Positions 15,382-21,747 of a stretch of DNA of 25,893 bases are shown piece by piece. Under the pieces are notes generated by a model that did not search any database, was not told where the DNA came from, and saw nothing but the letters and a program-made list of their open reading frames with translations. Each line of letters begins with the position of its first letter. The first letter of the stretch is position 1. This DNA is from Spirochaetota bacterium (GTDB taxonomy: Bacteria; Spirochaetota; Spirochaetia; DTKZ01): positions 1 through 25,893 of the forward strand of contig JAKQWJ010000288.1 in assembly GCA_029562045.1 (NCBI GenBank), given 5' to 3'. A program made the position numbers and the translations under genes.

Positions 15382-15410
15382 GTCCGGGCCGGTCCGGGCC
15401 GGTCCCGGCG
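15382..15410. repeat. Short tandem repeat, 10-bp unit, about 2.9 copies
   Basis: GTCCGGGCCG occurs twice in a row (15382-15391, 15392-15401), followed by a degenerate copy GTCCCGGCG. It lies in the 98-nt gap before ferritin, where no clear promoter is seen. Confidence 0.6.
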
Positions 15411-15430
15411 CAGGGGCGAAGGAGAAAGAG

Positions 15431-15958
15431 ATGCTGTCCAAGGAAATGCTCGCCGGCCTGAACGATCAGATAGGCAAGGAGATGCACTCCGCCTATCTGT
15501 ACATGGCCATGTCCGCCCGATCGGCCGATCTGGGCCTGGAGGGCTTCGCCCGGTGGTTCATGATCCAGTATCACGAGGAAATGTTCCACGGGATGAAGAT
15601 CTACAAATACATCCAGGACCGGGGAGGAGAGGTGGTTCTGAAAGACATCCCTGCCCCCGAAGGGGATTTCCCCTCGGTCCGGGAGATGTTCGAAAAAACC
15701 CTGGCCCACGAGAAGACCGTCACCCGGAGCATCCTGGATCTGCTGGCCCGGGCGAAGGCGGAGAAGGACGCGGCAACGGAAATCTTCCTGGCCTGGTACG
15801 TCACCGAACAGGTGGAGGAGGAAAAGACCGCCTCGGACATCCTCCGGAGATTCGCCTACATGGGCCCCGGTGAAAATCCGGGCTGTCTGTTCCTGGACCG
15901 GGCCATGGGGGAACGCAAACTCGAGGCTCCCACCGACTTCAGCGAGCTGGTCATATAG
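15431..15958 (+). CDS. ftnA: Bacterial non-haem ferritin
   Basis: The protein has 175 aa, the usual ferritin length. It oxidises Fe(II) and stores Fe(III) in a 24-mer shell. The ferroxidase residues keep E. coli FtnA numbering: E17 (GKEMHSAYLYMA), E50 and H53 (YHEEMFHGMK), E94 (AHEKT), Q127 and E130 (TEQVEEEKT). Haem-binding Met of bacterioferritin is not indicated. The ATG at 15431 has GGAG at 15421-15424; the open frame upstream is low-complexity and not part of the protein. It follows the alcohol dehydrogenase by 98 nt, so it may be co-transcribed or have its own, unseen promoter. Storage would support the iron-dependent dehydrogenase and Fe-S fumarase. Confidence 0.93.
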   Translation: MLSKEMLAGLNDQIGKEMHSAYLYMAMSARSADLGLEGFARWFMIQYHEEMFHGMKIYKYIQDRGGEVVLKDIPAPEGDFPSVREMFEKTLAHEKTVTRSILDLLARAKAEKDAATEIFLAWYVTEQVEEEKTASDILRRFAYMGPGENPGCLFLDRAMGERKLEAPTDFSELVI

Positions 15959-15985
15959 ACCCGGGGGCCCCGCCGCGGGTATAGT
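15956..15985 (+). promoter_or_regulatory. Promoter TAGACC-18-TATAGT, leaderless for the HExxH gene
   Basis: TAGACC (15956-15961) includes the ferritin stop codon; TATAGT (15980-15985) follows 18 nt later and ends 7 nt before the ATG at 15993. No SD is present. Confidence 0.6.
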
Positions 15986-15992
15986 GGGCCCC

Positions 15993-16787
15993 ATGAATCA
16001 GGATCAGGTAAAGGAATCCCTCCTCCGCCTCGAACCGGAGGTGGAGGAGTTCTCTCTCATCTTCTCCGGCAAGCAGAGCCGAAGGGTCAACGGCCTCTAC
16101 AAGCCGGAAACCCGGGAAATCATCATCCACAACAGGAACTTTTCCGACGACAACGATCTGATGTACACGGCGATCCACGAGTTCGCCCATCACATCCACT
16201 TCACCCGCTCTCCCGTTCCGGTGTCCGGCAAGGCCCACCGCAACGAGTTCTGGGACCTCTTCCACCGCCTCCTGGGACGGGCGGAAGAGATGGCCGTCTA
16301 TCGGAGCGTGTTCGATGTGGACAAGGACTTCCGGAGCCTCACCGAGAAGATACGCACCGGGTATCTGGCGAAAAACGGCGCTCTGATGAAGGAGTTCGGC
16401 GGGCTCCTGGTGGAGGCGGAGGCCCTGTGCCGGAAAAACAACGCCCGCTTCGAGGACTATGTGGACCGGATTCTGGGCCTGCACCGCACCACCGCCCGGG
16501 TCCTGATGCGGATGCACAGCCTGGACGTGAACCCCGCCATCGGCTTCGAAAACATGAAGACCGTAGCCTCCCTCCGCTCCGAGGAGGACCGCCGGGGGGC
16601 GGAAGCCGCCTTCATGTCGGGAAAGAGTCCGGACATGGTGAAGGCGGAGTACGGCCGGAAGCCCCGGGAGAAGGAGGCCTCCCAGCGGCTGCTGCAGGAG
16701 AAGCGCAGGATCGAGAAGACCATCGCCTCCCTCACCAGCCGGCTCCGGGAGATCGAAACCCGCCTGGAGGGAATGGAGGAGGACTGA
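15993..16787 (+). CDS. HExxH metalloprotein with C-terminal coiled coil
   Basis: The protein has 264 aa. IHEFAHHIHF gives a zinc motif with H62, E63 and H66; AHRNEFWDLFHRLL (81-94) offers H82 as a third ligand in an 'H-x3-FW' setting, like SprT/YgjP-type minigluzincins. There is no signal peptide, so it is cytoplasmic. Residues 100-220 are helical and basic/acidic mixed, and residues about 225-264 (EKEASQRLLQEKRRIEKTIA) form a likely coiled coil. The substrate is unknown; DNA- or protein-linked proteolysis is a guess from fold resemblance only. The start is set by TATAGT 7 nt upstream. Confidence 0.72.
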   Translation: MNQDQVKESLLRLEPEVEEFSLIFSGKQSRRVNGLYKPETREIIIHNRNFSDDNDLMYTAIHEFAHHIHFTRSPVPVSGKAHRNEFWDLFHRLLGRAEEMAVYRSVFDVDKDFRSLTEKIRTGYLAKNGALMKEFGGLLVEAEALCRKNNARFEDYVDRILGLHRTTARVLMRMHSLDVNPAIGFENMKTVASLRSEEDRRGAEAAFMSGKSPDMVKAEYGRKPREKEASQRLLQEKRRIEKTIASLTSRLREIETRLEGMEED

Positions 16788-16847
16788 TTTGGGCTGAGGC
16801 CGACAAAACGTTGGAACTCTTTGCTCCAAAGTCAGTTACCTGCCTCG

Positions 16848-16868
16848 TTCGGTCGCCGGCCGACTGAA
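16848..16868. other. Imperfect palindrome upstream of the fabH promoter
   Basis: TTCGGTCG (16848-16855) pairs with CGACTGAA (16861-16868), with one G-T wobble. It ends 4 nt before the fabH -35, so it is either an operator or the 3' hairpin of the upstream transcript. There is no T-tract. The rest of the gap 16788-16847 shows only a weak TTGGA/TCCAA repeat. Confidence 0.4.
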
Positions 16869-16872
16869 GCCC

Positions 16873-16901
16873 TTGACCCGTCCTTCCCCCCCCTGTACAA
16901 T
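16873..16901 (+). promoter_or_regulatory. Promoter TTGACC-17-TACAAT of fabH
   Basis: TTGACC (16873-16878) and TACAAT (16896-16901) are separated by exactly 17 nt, the best sigma-70-like match in the window. The predicted start near 16908 leaves a leader of about 27 nt that includes the SD GGAGG (16923-16927). Confidence 0.8.
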
Positions 16902-16934
16902 GCGGGCAACAGAGAGAAGACCGGAGGCCTGTGC

Positions 16935-17921
16935 ATGAAAGCGTATATCCAGGGCATCGGCTGTTATGTGCCCGAAAAAAGAGTTTCCAACGATGATCTG
17001 GCGAAAATCGTCGACACGTCCGACGAGTGGATATACTCCCATACGGGTATAAAAAACCGGCACATCGCCGCAGAGGACGAAGCCTCCTCCGATCTGGCGC
17101 TCCGGGCCTCCCGGGACGCCCTGGAACGGGCGGGGAAGAGCCCGACGGACCTGGAACTCATCCTCCTGGCCACCGCCACGCCGGACCATCTGGGCTTTCC
17201 CTCCACCTCCTGCGTGCTGCAGGACAAACTGGGGGCGGCCAACGCGGCGGCCATGGACCTGGCCGCCGCCTGCACCGGCTTCATTTACGGCCTGGAAACG
17301 GCCCGGGCCTTCATCGAGGCGGGGATCTATCGGAACATCCTCGTCGTGGGGACGGAGGTCCTGAGCAAAATCACCAACTGGAAGGATCGGAACACCTGCG
17401 TCCTCTTCGGGGACGGCGCCGGGGCGGCCCTGGTGACCGCGGCGGACACGGGGTCCAGCCGGGGCATCGTCACCAGTCATCTGGCGGCGGACGGCAGCGG
17501 CGCCGGGGTCCTGTCCCGCCCCGTGGGAGGCACCCGGACTCCCTTCGTGGAGGGGCGGACGACGCCGGAAAGCACCCTCCTCTACATGGACGGGAGGAAG
17601 GTCTACTATTTCGCCGTATCCGTCCTGGGAAAAACCATCGAGACCCTGCTGGAAAAATCCGGCCTTTCCCTGGAGGAGATCGATTTCATCGTCCCCCACC
17701 AGGCGAATGTCCGGATCATCGAGGCCTGCGCCAAGAGGCTGTCCATCCCCATGGAAAAGTTCTACATGAACATCGAGGAGTTCGCCAACACCTCCGCGGC
17801 CTCCATCCCCATCGCCCTGACGGACATGAGTCTCAAGGGGATTCTGAAGCCCGGGCATCTGGTTCTGACCGTGGGCTTCGGCGGCGGCCTCACCTACGGC
17901 GGCAACATCATCCGCTGGTAG
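16935..17921 (+). CDS. fabH: Beta-ketoacyl-ACP synthase III
   Basis: The protein has 328 aa, standard for KAS III. It condenses an acyl-CoA primer with malonyl-ACP to start type II fatty acid synthesis. The Cys-His-Asn triad is complete: C113 in AAACTGFIYGL, H255 in VPHQANVRI and N285 in EEFANTSAAS. DEWIYSHTGIKNRHIA and the C-terminal VGFGGGLTYGGNIIRW are also diagnostic. The ATG at 16935 follows GGAGG by 7 nt. No other fab genes are next to it; it stands as a single gene with its own strong promoter. Confidence 0.95.
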   Translation: MKAYIQGIGCYVPEKRVSNDDLAKIVDTSDEWIYSHTGIKNRHIAAEDEASSDLALRASRDALERAGKSPTDLELILLATATPDHLGFPSTSCVLQDKLGAANAAAMDLAAACTGFIYGLETARAFIEAGIYRNILVVGTEVLSKITNWKDRNTCVLFGDGAGAALVTAADTGSSRGIVTSHLAADGSGAGVLSRPVGGTRTPFVEGRTTPESTLLYMDGRKVYYFAVSVLGKTIETLLEKSGLSLEEIDFIVPHQANVRIIEACAKRLSIPMEKFYMNIEEFANTSAASIPIALTDMSLKGILKPGHLVLTVGFGGGLTYGGNIIRW

Positions 17922-17926
17922 GTCCC

Positions 17927-17959
17927 CCCGGGAAACCCTCTTTTGGGGAGTATCCCGGG
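17927..17959. terminator. Hairpin between the convergent fabH and LPP20-like genes
   Basis: CCCGGGA (17927-17933) and TCCCGGG (17953-17959) form a 7-bp stem directly after the fabH stop; a T4 run lies in the loop, not after the stem. A terminator role is likely from position but not canonical. The remaining bases to 18014 show nothing further. Confidence 0.35.
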
Positions 17960-18014
17960 AAAAGGCAAAAGCCACGACCGGCCCCCCAGGAGCCCCGGGG
18001 AACCGGCCGCCCCG

Positions 18015-19526
18015 TCAAGGCAGATTCCGGGACAGGTCCTTTCCGAAGTCCACCCCCAGATTGCGGAAGGCCGTGGAGATCACCGCCCCGGAGCTCGACC
18101 CTATGCCCCGTTTGAACATCCGCTTGGAGTAGAGGATCTGGCCGGTTTTGAGGTCCGCCGCCTTGACGGTCCCCGCCACCCGGACCTGAAAGGAACCCTT
18201 CGCCTCCTCCAGTTCATCCACCGTGATCACCCCGAAAACGACCCTCTCCACCTGGCCGCCGTGGGCCGCGGCGACGGCCCTGATCACCTCGGTGTCGCTC
18301 ATTCCCCGGAGGGACACGGCGTTGAACGAAAGGGTCCTCACCTGGAAACCGTCGGAGGACAGGGCCTCCAGAATGCCCGAACCGGTTCCGGTGGTTCCGG
18401 TGGGGTTGGACGCTCCGTCGGTGTCCAGGACGACGATCCCGGTGGGAATCTTCCGGGCCCGGGAAACGATGTTGTACTCCATGCTCACCCGCTTCCCGCT
18501 TACCAGGTCCTGCAGACCGCTCACCTGGGGCGCGAAGGCCCGAGGCGCCTTTTCCAGCGGAACGAGAAAGGCGGACAGATCCAGCATCATCGTCACCTTC
18601 TCGCTTCCCACGAATGTGGGGATGGGGTGCTCGAACTCCACCCGGCCGTCGGCGCCGCTCTGCAGGTTCACCGCCCTGATCCCCACCCGGCCCCCGGTCC
18701 GGGCTTCCTTGTAGCTCACCTGAATGTCCGCGCCCCGGATGGGCGGGTCGCTTTCCCGCTGACCGTCCACCACCTTGATCTGGAAGGTTCCGGGCAGAGG
18801 GGAGCCGACCTCGCCGGTGACGGCCCCGGAGAGGGGGACAAGGCCGATGCGGTTGATCACCGCCTTGGCGTTGTTGATGTTCCGTTCGAACTTGATGGCC
18901 GCGTTGTCGATGTTGGACCCCGACGCCGCGGCGGCGGCCTGGATAAAGGATTTGATGGCCCCGAAGAGGTCTCCGGAGGCGGCCAGCCGCTTTCCCGTCT
19001 CCTCGGGGACCGCCACCGCGTCGGCCTGCTCCTTGAACACCGCCGCTATCCTGTCCCGCTCCTTCTGCAGTTCCGCCCGGTCGTACTGGGCCAGAACATA
19101 GACCGTCACCCGGGAGGCTTCCCTCAGGACGTATTTGTCCGCCACCCGCAGGCCCGTCACCCGGGCGCTTCCAGTCTGCCGCACCTGCTGGGTGACCTGG
19201 GCCTGGAAGGAATCCAGGGCGGCCTTCGCCTCGGAGGTGGTTTCCGCGGTGATGGTCACTCCGATGTAGCGGGTTATCTCCGCAATGAGAGCGTAAACCG
19301 CCTGCTCCTCCGCCCTCGCGGCGTCCTTGGCCGGGTCCGACGAGGACCCGACGAAGTACTCGTATCGGGCATCCCCCGCCGGAGTGGACAAGACCCATGG
19401 AGGAGGGCTTTCACCCGGGGCTCCCGTCTCCCGGGGCCTGGACCCCGTGGCACATCCCAGAAACAGGAGCAAAACCGCCGCCCCCACCACCGACGCCTTC
19501 CCCAGAGCCTTTCCCCGCTTTTTCAT
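18015..19526 (-). CDS. LPP20-like lipoprotein, 503 aa
   Basis: The ATG at 19526 is preferred (SD GGGGGAGG 7 nt upstream) over an upstream TTG. A basic start (MKKRGKALGK), a hydrophobic stretch and lipobox FLGC mark a lipoprotein. The mature N-terminus has PPPWVLSTPAGDARYEYFVGSS and then an Ala/Glu-rich helix (DAARAEEQAVYALIAEITRY), the typical LPP20 (also FlgP) layout. The middle third contains a beta-sandwich-like region (IRGADIQVSYKEARTGGRVG). The C-terminal third (RVVFGVITVDELEEAKGSFQ, VSGT-like strands, LKTGQILYSK) resembles CsgG/FlgT-like alpha/beta domains. It probably sits in the outer membrane. A strong terminator lies just upstream, so expression may require read-through. Confidence 0.75.
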   Translation of the reverse strand: MKKRGKALGKASVVGAAVLLLFLGCATGSRPRETGAPGESPPPWVLSTPAGDARYEYFVGSSSDPAKDAARAEEQAVYALIAEITRYIGVTITAETTSEAKAALDSFQAQVTQQVRQTGSARVTGLRVADKYVLREASRVTVYVLAQYDRAELQKERDRIAAVFKEQADAVAVPEETGKRLAASGDLFGAIKSFIQAAAAASGSNIDNAAIKFERNINNAKAVINRIGLVPLSGAVTGEVGSPLPGTFQIKVVDGQRESDPPIRGADIQVSYKEARTGGRVGIRAVNLQSGADGRVEFEHPIPTFVGSEKVTMMLDLSAFLVPLEKAPRAFAPQVSGLQDLVSGKRVSMEYNIVSRARKIPTGIVVLDTDGASNPTGTTGTGSGILEALSSDGFQVRTLSFNAVSLRGMSDTEVIRAVAAAHGGQVERVVFGVITVDELEEAKGSFQVRVAGTVKAADLKTGQILYSKRMFKRGIGSSSGAVISTAFRNLGVDFGKDLSRNLP

Positions 19527-19541
19527 GAACAGCCTCCCCCG

Positions 19542-19582
19542 CAAAAAACAAAACCGGAGTCCCGGCTCTCCGGGACCCCGGT
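19542..19582 (-). terminator. Strong intrinsic terminator between LPP20-like genes
   Basis: On the minus strand ACCGG-G-GTCCCGG pairs with CCGGGAC-T-CCGGT (13 bp including one G-T wobble, loop AGAG), occupying 19553-19582, followed by TTTTGTTTTTTG (19541-19552). This is a textbook rho-independent terminator after the 19603-20280 gene. Confidence 0.88.
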
Positions 19583-19602
19583 GTCCGCCATTCAGCAGAA
19601 CC

Positions 19603-20280
19603 TCAGATGCCTTCCTTCTCGAGAGCTTCCTGGACCCGCTTTCGGGCGGTCTGCTCCTCCGGAGTCTTGGGCTTCACCGCCTGTCCCGCCTCGTCCAGGG
19701 CCTTGCGCACCAGTTCGTCCAGGGTGGCCTGGGGGATGGTGTACAGCGCCAAATAGGTGAAATCGTCTCCCTCCACGTTGCCGTCGGGCTTGTAGTACCG
19801 CATCTGGACCCAGTAGCTGTCCTTCTGTTTGAAACCGGCGAAGGTGGCGTCGGAGAAACTCTTGACCACCTGCTCCATGTAGGTGCCCAGGGCGTTCATG
19901 TCCCCCGCCGCGGCGCCGGCGAACTTGACCTGGACCCGGTTCTTCACCTGCTGGGCGATTTCCGCTGCGGCGGTGAAGTTCTTCGTCCACAGCTCGGCCC
20001 CCTGCAGATTCTTGGCCCGGGGAGACTCGAACTTGAAGACATAGTCGTTCTTGAACTTGTCCAGGGCTTCCAGCTCGGACACGTTCATGGTGACCCATTC
20101 CGGCGGCTGGGTGCCCCACTTGTAGTTCTTGTGATCCAGCATATCCGGGCGCCGCACGATGGGCTCGGCGACTTTCGCGGGCGCCGCAGTGGCGCCCGAT
20201 CCCTTCGGCTTGCTGGCGCAGCCGGCAACGAGGGCGAGCGCCAGAGCGGCGAGTACCAGACCAAAAACTGTTCTGCGCAT
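19603..20280 (-). CDS. LPP20-like lipoprotein, 225 aa
   Basis: MRRTVFGLVLAALALALVAGC carries a clear lipobox VAGC, so Cys21 is the lipidation site. An Ala/Pro linker is followed by GTQPPEWVTMNVSELEALDK, where the P-x-W-V start recalls LPP20-type lipoproteins, then two helices and the strand KDSYWVQMRYYKPDG. The end is a charged helix. Likely an outer-membrane or periplasm-facing lipoprotein; function unknown. The ATG at 20280 has SD AGGAGG 6 nt upstream. It lies 56 nt after the related 21695 gene and is closed by a strong terminator, so it probably ends a transcript. Confidence 0.78.
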   Translation of the reverse strand: MRRTVFGLVLAALALALVAGCASKPKGSGATAAPAKVAEPIVRRPDMLDHKNYKWGTQPPEWVTMNVSELEALDKFKNDYVFKFESPRAKNLQGAELWTKNFTAAAEIAQQVKNRVQVKFAGAAAGDMNALGTYMEQVVKSFSDATFAGFKQKDSYWVQMRYYKPDGNVEGDDFTYLALYTIPQATLDELVRKALDEAGQAVKPKTPEEQTARKRVQEALEKEGI

Positions 20281-20313
20281 GTTGATCCTCCTAACTGATC
20301 ACATTTTAACCAT

Positions 20314-20331
20314 CGGGCAAAACTCTGCCCG
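20314..20331. other. Hairpin in the gap before the 225-aa lipoprotein gene
   Basis: CGGGCA (20314-20319), loop of 6 and TGCCCG (20326-20331) form a 6-bp stem 34 nt before the start codon. The minus side continues ATGGTTAAAATG, not a T-tract, so it is more likely an RNA-processing or attenuating hairpin than a full terminator. Confidence 0.45.
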
Positions 20332-20336
20332 TTCGT

Positions 20337-21695
20337 TTACAAGCCTGTATTGAAGGTTATCGATTTCCCCCTCATCATCACCTGCTCCATCCCCTCCAGG
20401 CCGGGAATGGAATCTCCCACCTCGTACATGATCTCTTCCAGATCTTCCAGCCGGCCGAAGAGAAAGACCGCATACCGGGTCATCTCCGGAGACTGGCTGA
20501 TCACCTGCAGGTCCTTGACCTTCGACCGCAGCCGGGTCCGGAAACGGGTCATCAGGCGGGAATCGGAGGTGTTCTGGATAACCAGATCGTACCGGATACC
20601 CCGTTCGAAGGTCTTGGCCAGAAGGATTTTCGACTGCTCCACCGCCAGCGGCATGGCCTTGAACAGCGTCGACTGCAGGGCGTTGGACTTGGCGTCCAGC
20701 TGACTGGTCTTGCTGAAGGTGCGGGGGCTGGAATAGGGCACGGACCCCAGGAGGTTTCCGGTGGAGGATTCGAACATCTTCAGGTTCACCTTGGCGGACC
20801 CGTAGTGGTTGCCCCCCTGGCTTTCGCCTTCCGTAACCGCGTCGATTTCGATGTAGACATCGGCATTGAGCTTCTGGGCGATCCACTGGATCATGGACAT
20901 CTCCCGGCCCGCCTCCTCCTCGTAGACGAGTTTCTGGTCTTTTTTGAGTTTTTCCACCTCCCGGTAATCCACCGCGTTCTTCCCCGCGGAAACCAGATTG
21001 CTGTTGGCCATCCCCACCGCGGCCTTCGCCAGAAAGGCGTCTTCCCTGGAATCCTCGTTGAAGTACACCATGTAGGTCAGGTTGTCGATATAGCGGCGCA
21101 GGAAGTTCTTCTCCTCCGGGGTCGCCTCCTCGTAGACCGCCGGGGTTTCCAGCTCCTTCGCCGCGGTGGCCGCTGCCGCCGCCGTGGTGGCCGCTGCCGC
21201 CGCCGTGGTGGGGGCCGCCACCCCCTCGGGCCTCACCGCCGCCTGGGCCGCCGCCTGGACGGAGTCCCGGGCCGTGGGGTCCTTCAGAATACCGTTGGCC
21301 CGCAGGGTGCTTTCCACCGCCTGGAGATTGACGGGGATGCGGATTTCGTAGATGAACTTTTCGCCGATCTTGTCCTTGCGCAGGGTCTCCATGGCCGCGT
21401 TGTCCACGTAGGCGTTGGGGTTGGAGGTGTTGTACAGGACCTCCGTCAGTTTCGCCCGGTTCGCCTGCTCCTCCGCCGGACCGATCATGGCCACCACCGC
21501 TTTTTTGACCGCGTCCATCTTGGCCCCGTTCATCGCCTTCAGGAGAGACTCGCTTTCACCGGCCCCGCTGTATATCGTCGGCTTCGCGGCGCTCGGCGCG
21601 ACCGCCCCCGGAGCTTTCGCGGCGGGAGCCGACGCGCAACCCGTCAGCGCCACGAAAACCGCCACCGCCGCCCAATGAGAAAAACTTTTTTTCAC
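20337..21695 (-). CDS. LPP20-like / DUF6175-like lipoprotein with Ala-Thr repeat linker
   Basis: The protein has 452 aa and starts at GTG 21695 (AGGAGG 4 nt upstream). The signal MKKSFSHWAAVAVFVALTGC has lipobox LTGC. Residues about 45-130 contain an LPP20-like helical segment (MDAVKKAVVAMIGPAEEQAN). A low-complexity Ala/Thr linker follows, encoded by a tandem DNA repeat. The C-terminal half has MIQWIAQKLNADVYIEIDAV and NHYGSAKVNLKMFESSTGNL, which resemble the nucleotide-free alpha/beta domains of CsgG/DUF6175-like envelope proteins. The domain name is from memory, so tentative. It is expected in the outer membrane with its neighbours. Confidence 0.72.
   Translation of the reverse strand: MKKSFSHWAAVAVFVALTGCASAPAAKAPGAVAPSAAKPTIYSGAGESESLLKAMNGAKMDAVKKAVVAMIGPAEEQANRAKLTEVLYNTSNPNAYVDNAAMETLRKDKIGEKFIYEIRIPVNLQAVESTLRANGILKDPTARDSVQAAAQAAVRPEGVAAPTTAAAAATTAAAAATAAKELETPAVYEEATPEEKNFLRRYIDNLTYMVYFNEDSREDAFLAKAAVGMANSNLVSAGKNAVDYREVEKLKKDQKLVYEEEAGREMSMIQWIAQKLNADVYIEIDAVTEGESQGGNHYGSAKVNLKMFESSTGNLLGSVPYSSPRTFSKTSQLDAKSNALQSTLFKAMPLAVEQSKILLAKTFERGIRYDLVIQNTSDSRLMTRFRTRLRSKVKDLQVISQSPEMTRYAVFLFGRLEDLEEIMYEVGDSIPGLEGMEQVMMRGKSITFNTGL
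21168..21209. repeat. Perfect in-frame tandem repeat, 2 x 21 bp
   Basis: 21168-21188 and 21189-21209 are identical and encode seven-residue Ala/Thr units in the lipoprotein linker. Copy number could vary without frameshift; a degenerate half-unit precedes it at 21160-21167. Confidence 0.9.
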
Positions 21696-21712
21696 ATCCC
21701 CTCCTTCCGGGA

Positions 21713-21742
21713 AATATACCACCCGCCCGGGTGAATCACCAA
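21713..21742 (-). promoter_or_regulatory. Promoter TTGGTG-18-TATATT with palindromic spacer
   Basis: On the minus strand TTGGTG (21737-21742) and TATATT (21713-21718) are 18 nt apart. The spacer holds two overlapping palindromes, CACCCG-CC-CGGGTG (21720-21733) and GGTGA-A-TCACC (21730-21740), which could be an operator. The predicted transcript begins near 21706, just ahead of the SD. Confidence 0.5.
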
Positions 21743-21747
21743 ACACA

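Noticed and set aside
19527..19544. TTG at 19544 as start of the 503-aa lipoprotein
   Set aside because: It would place the start inside the terminator T-tract and the SD inside the coding sequence; the ATG at 19526 gives a normal signal peptide.
17943..19760. A 605-codon plus-strand frame opposite the 503-aa LPP20-like gene
   Set aside because: The composition is typical of an antisense shadow, and the minus-strand product has a signal peptide, an SD and a domain pattern.
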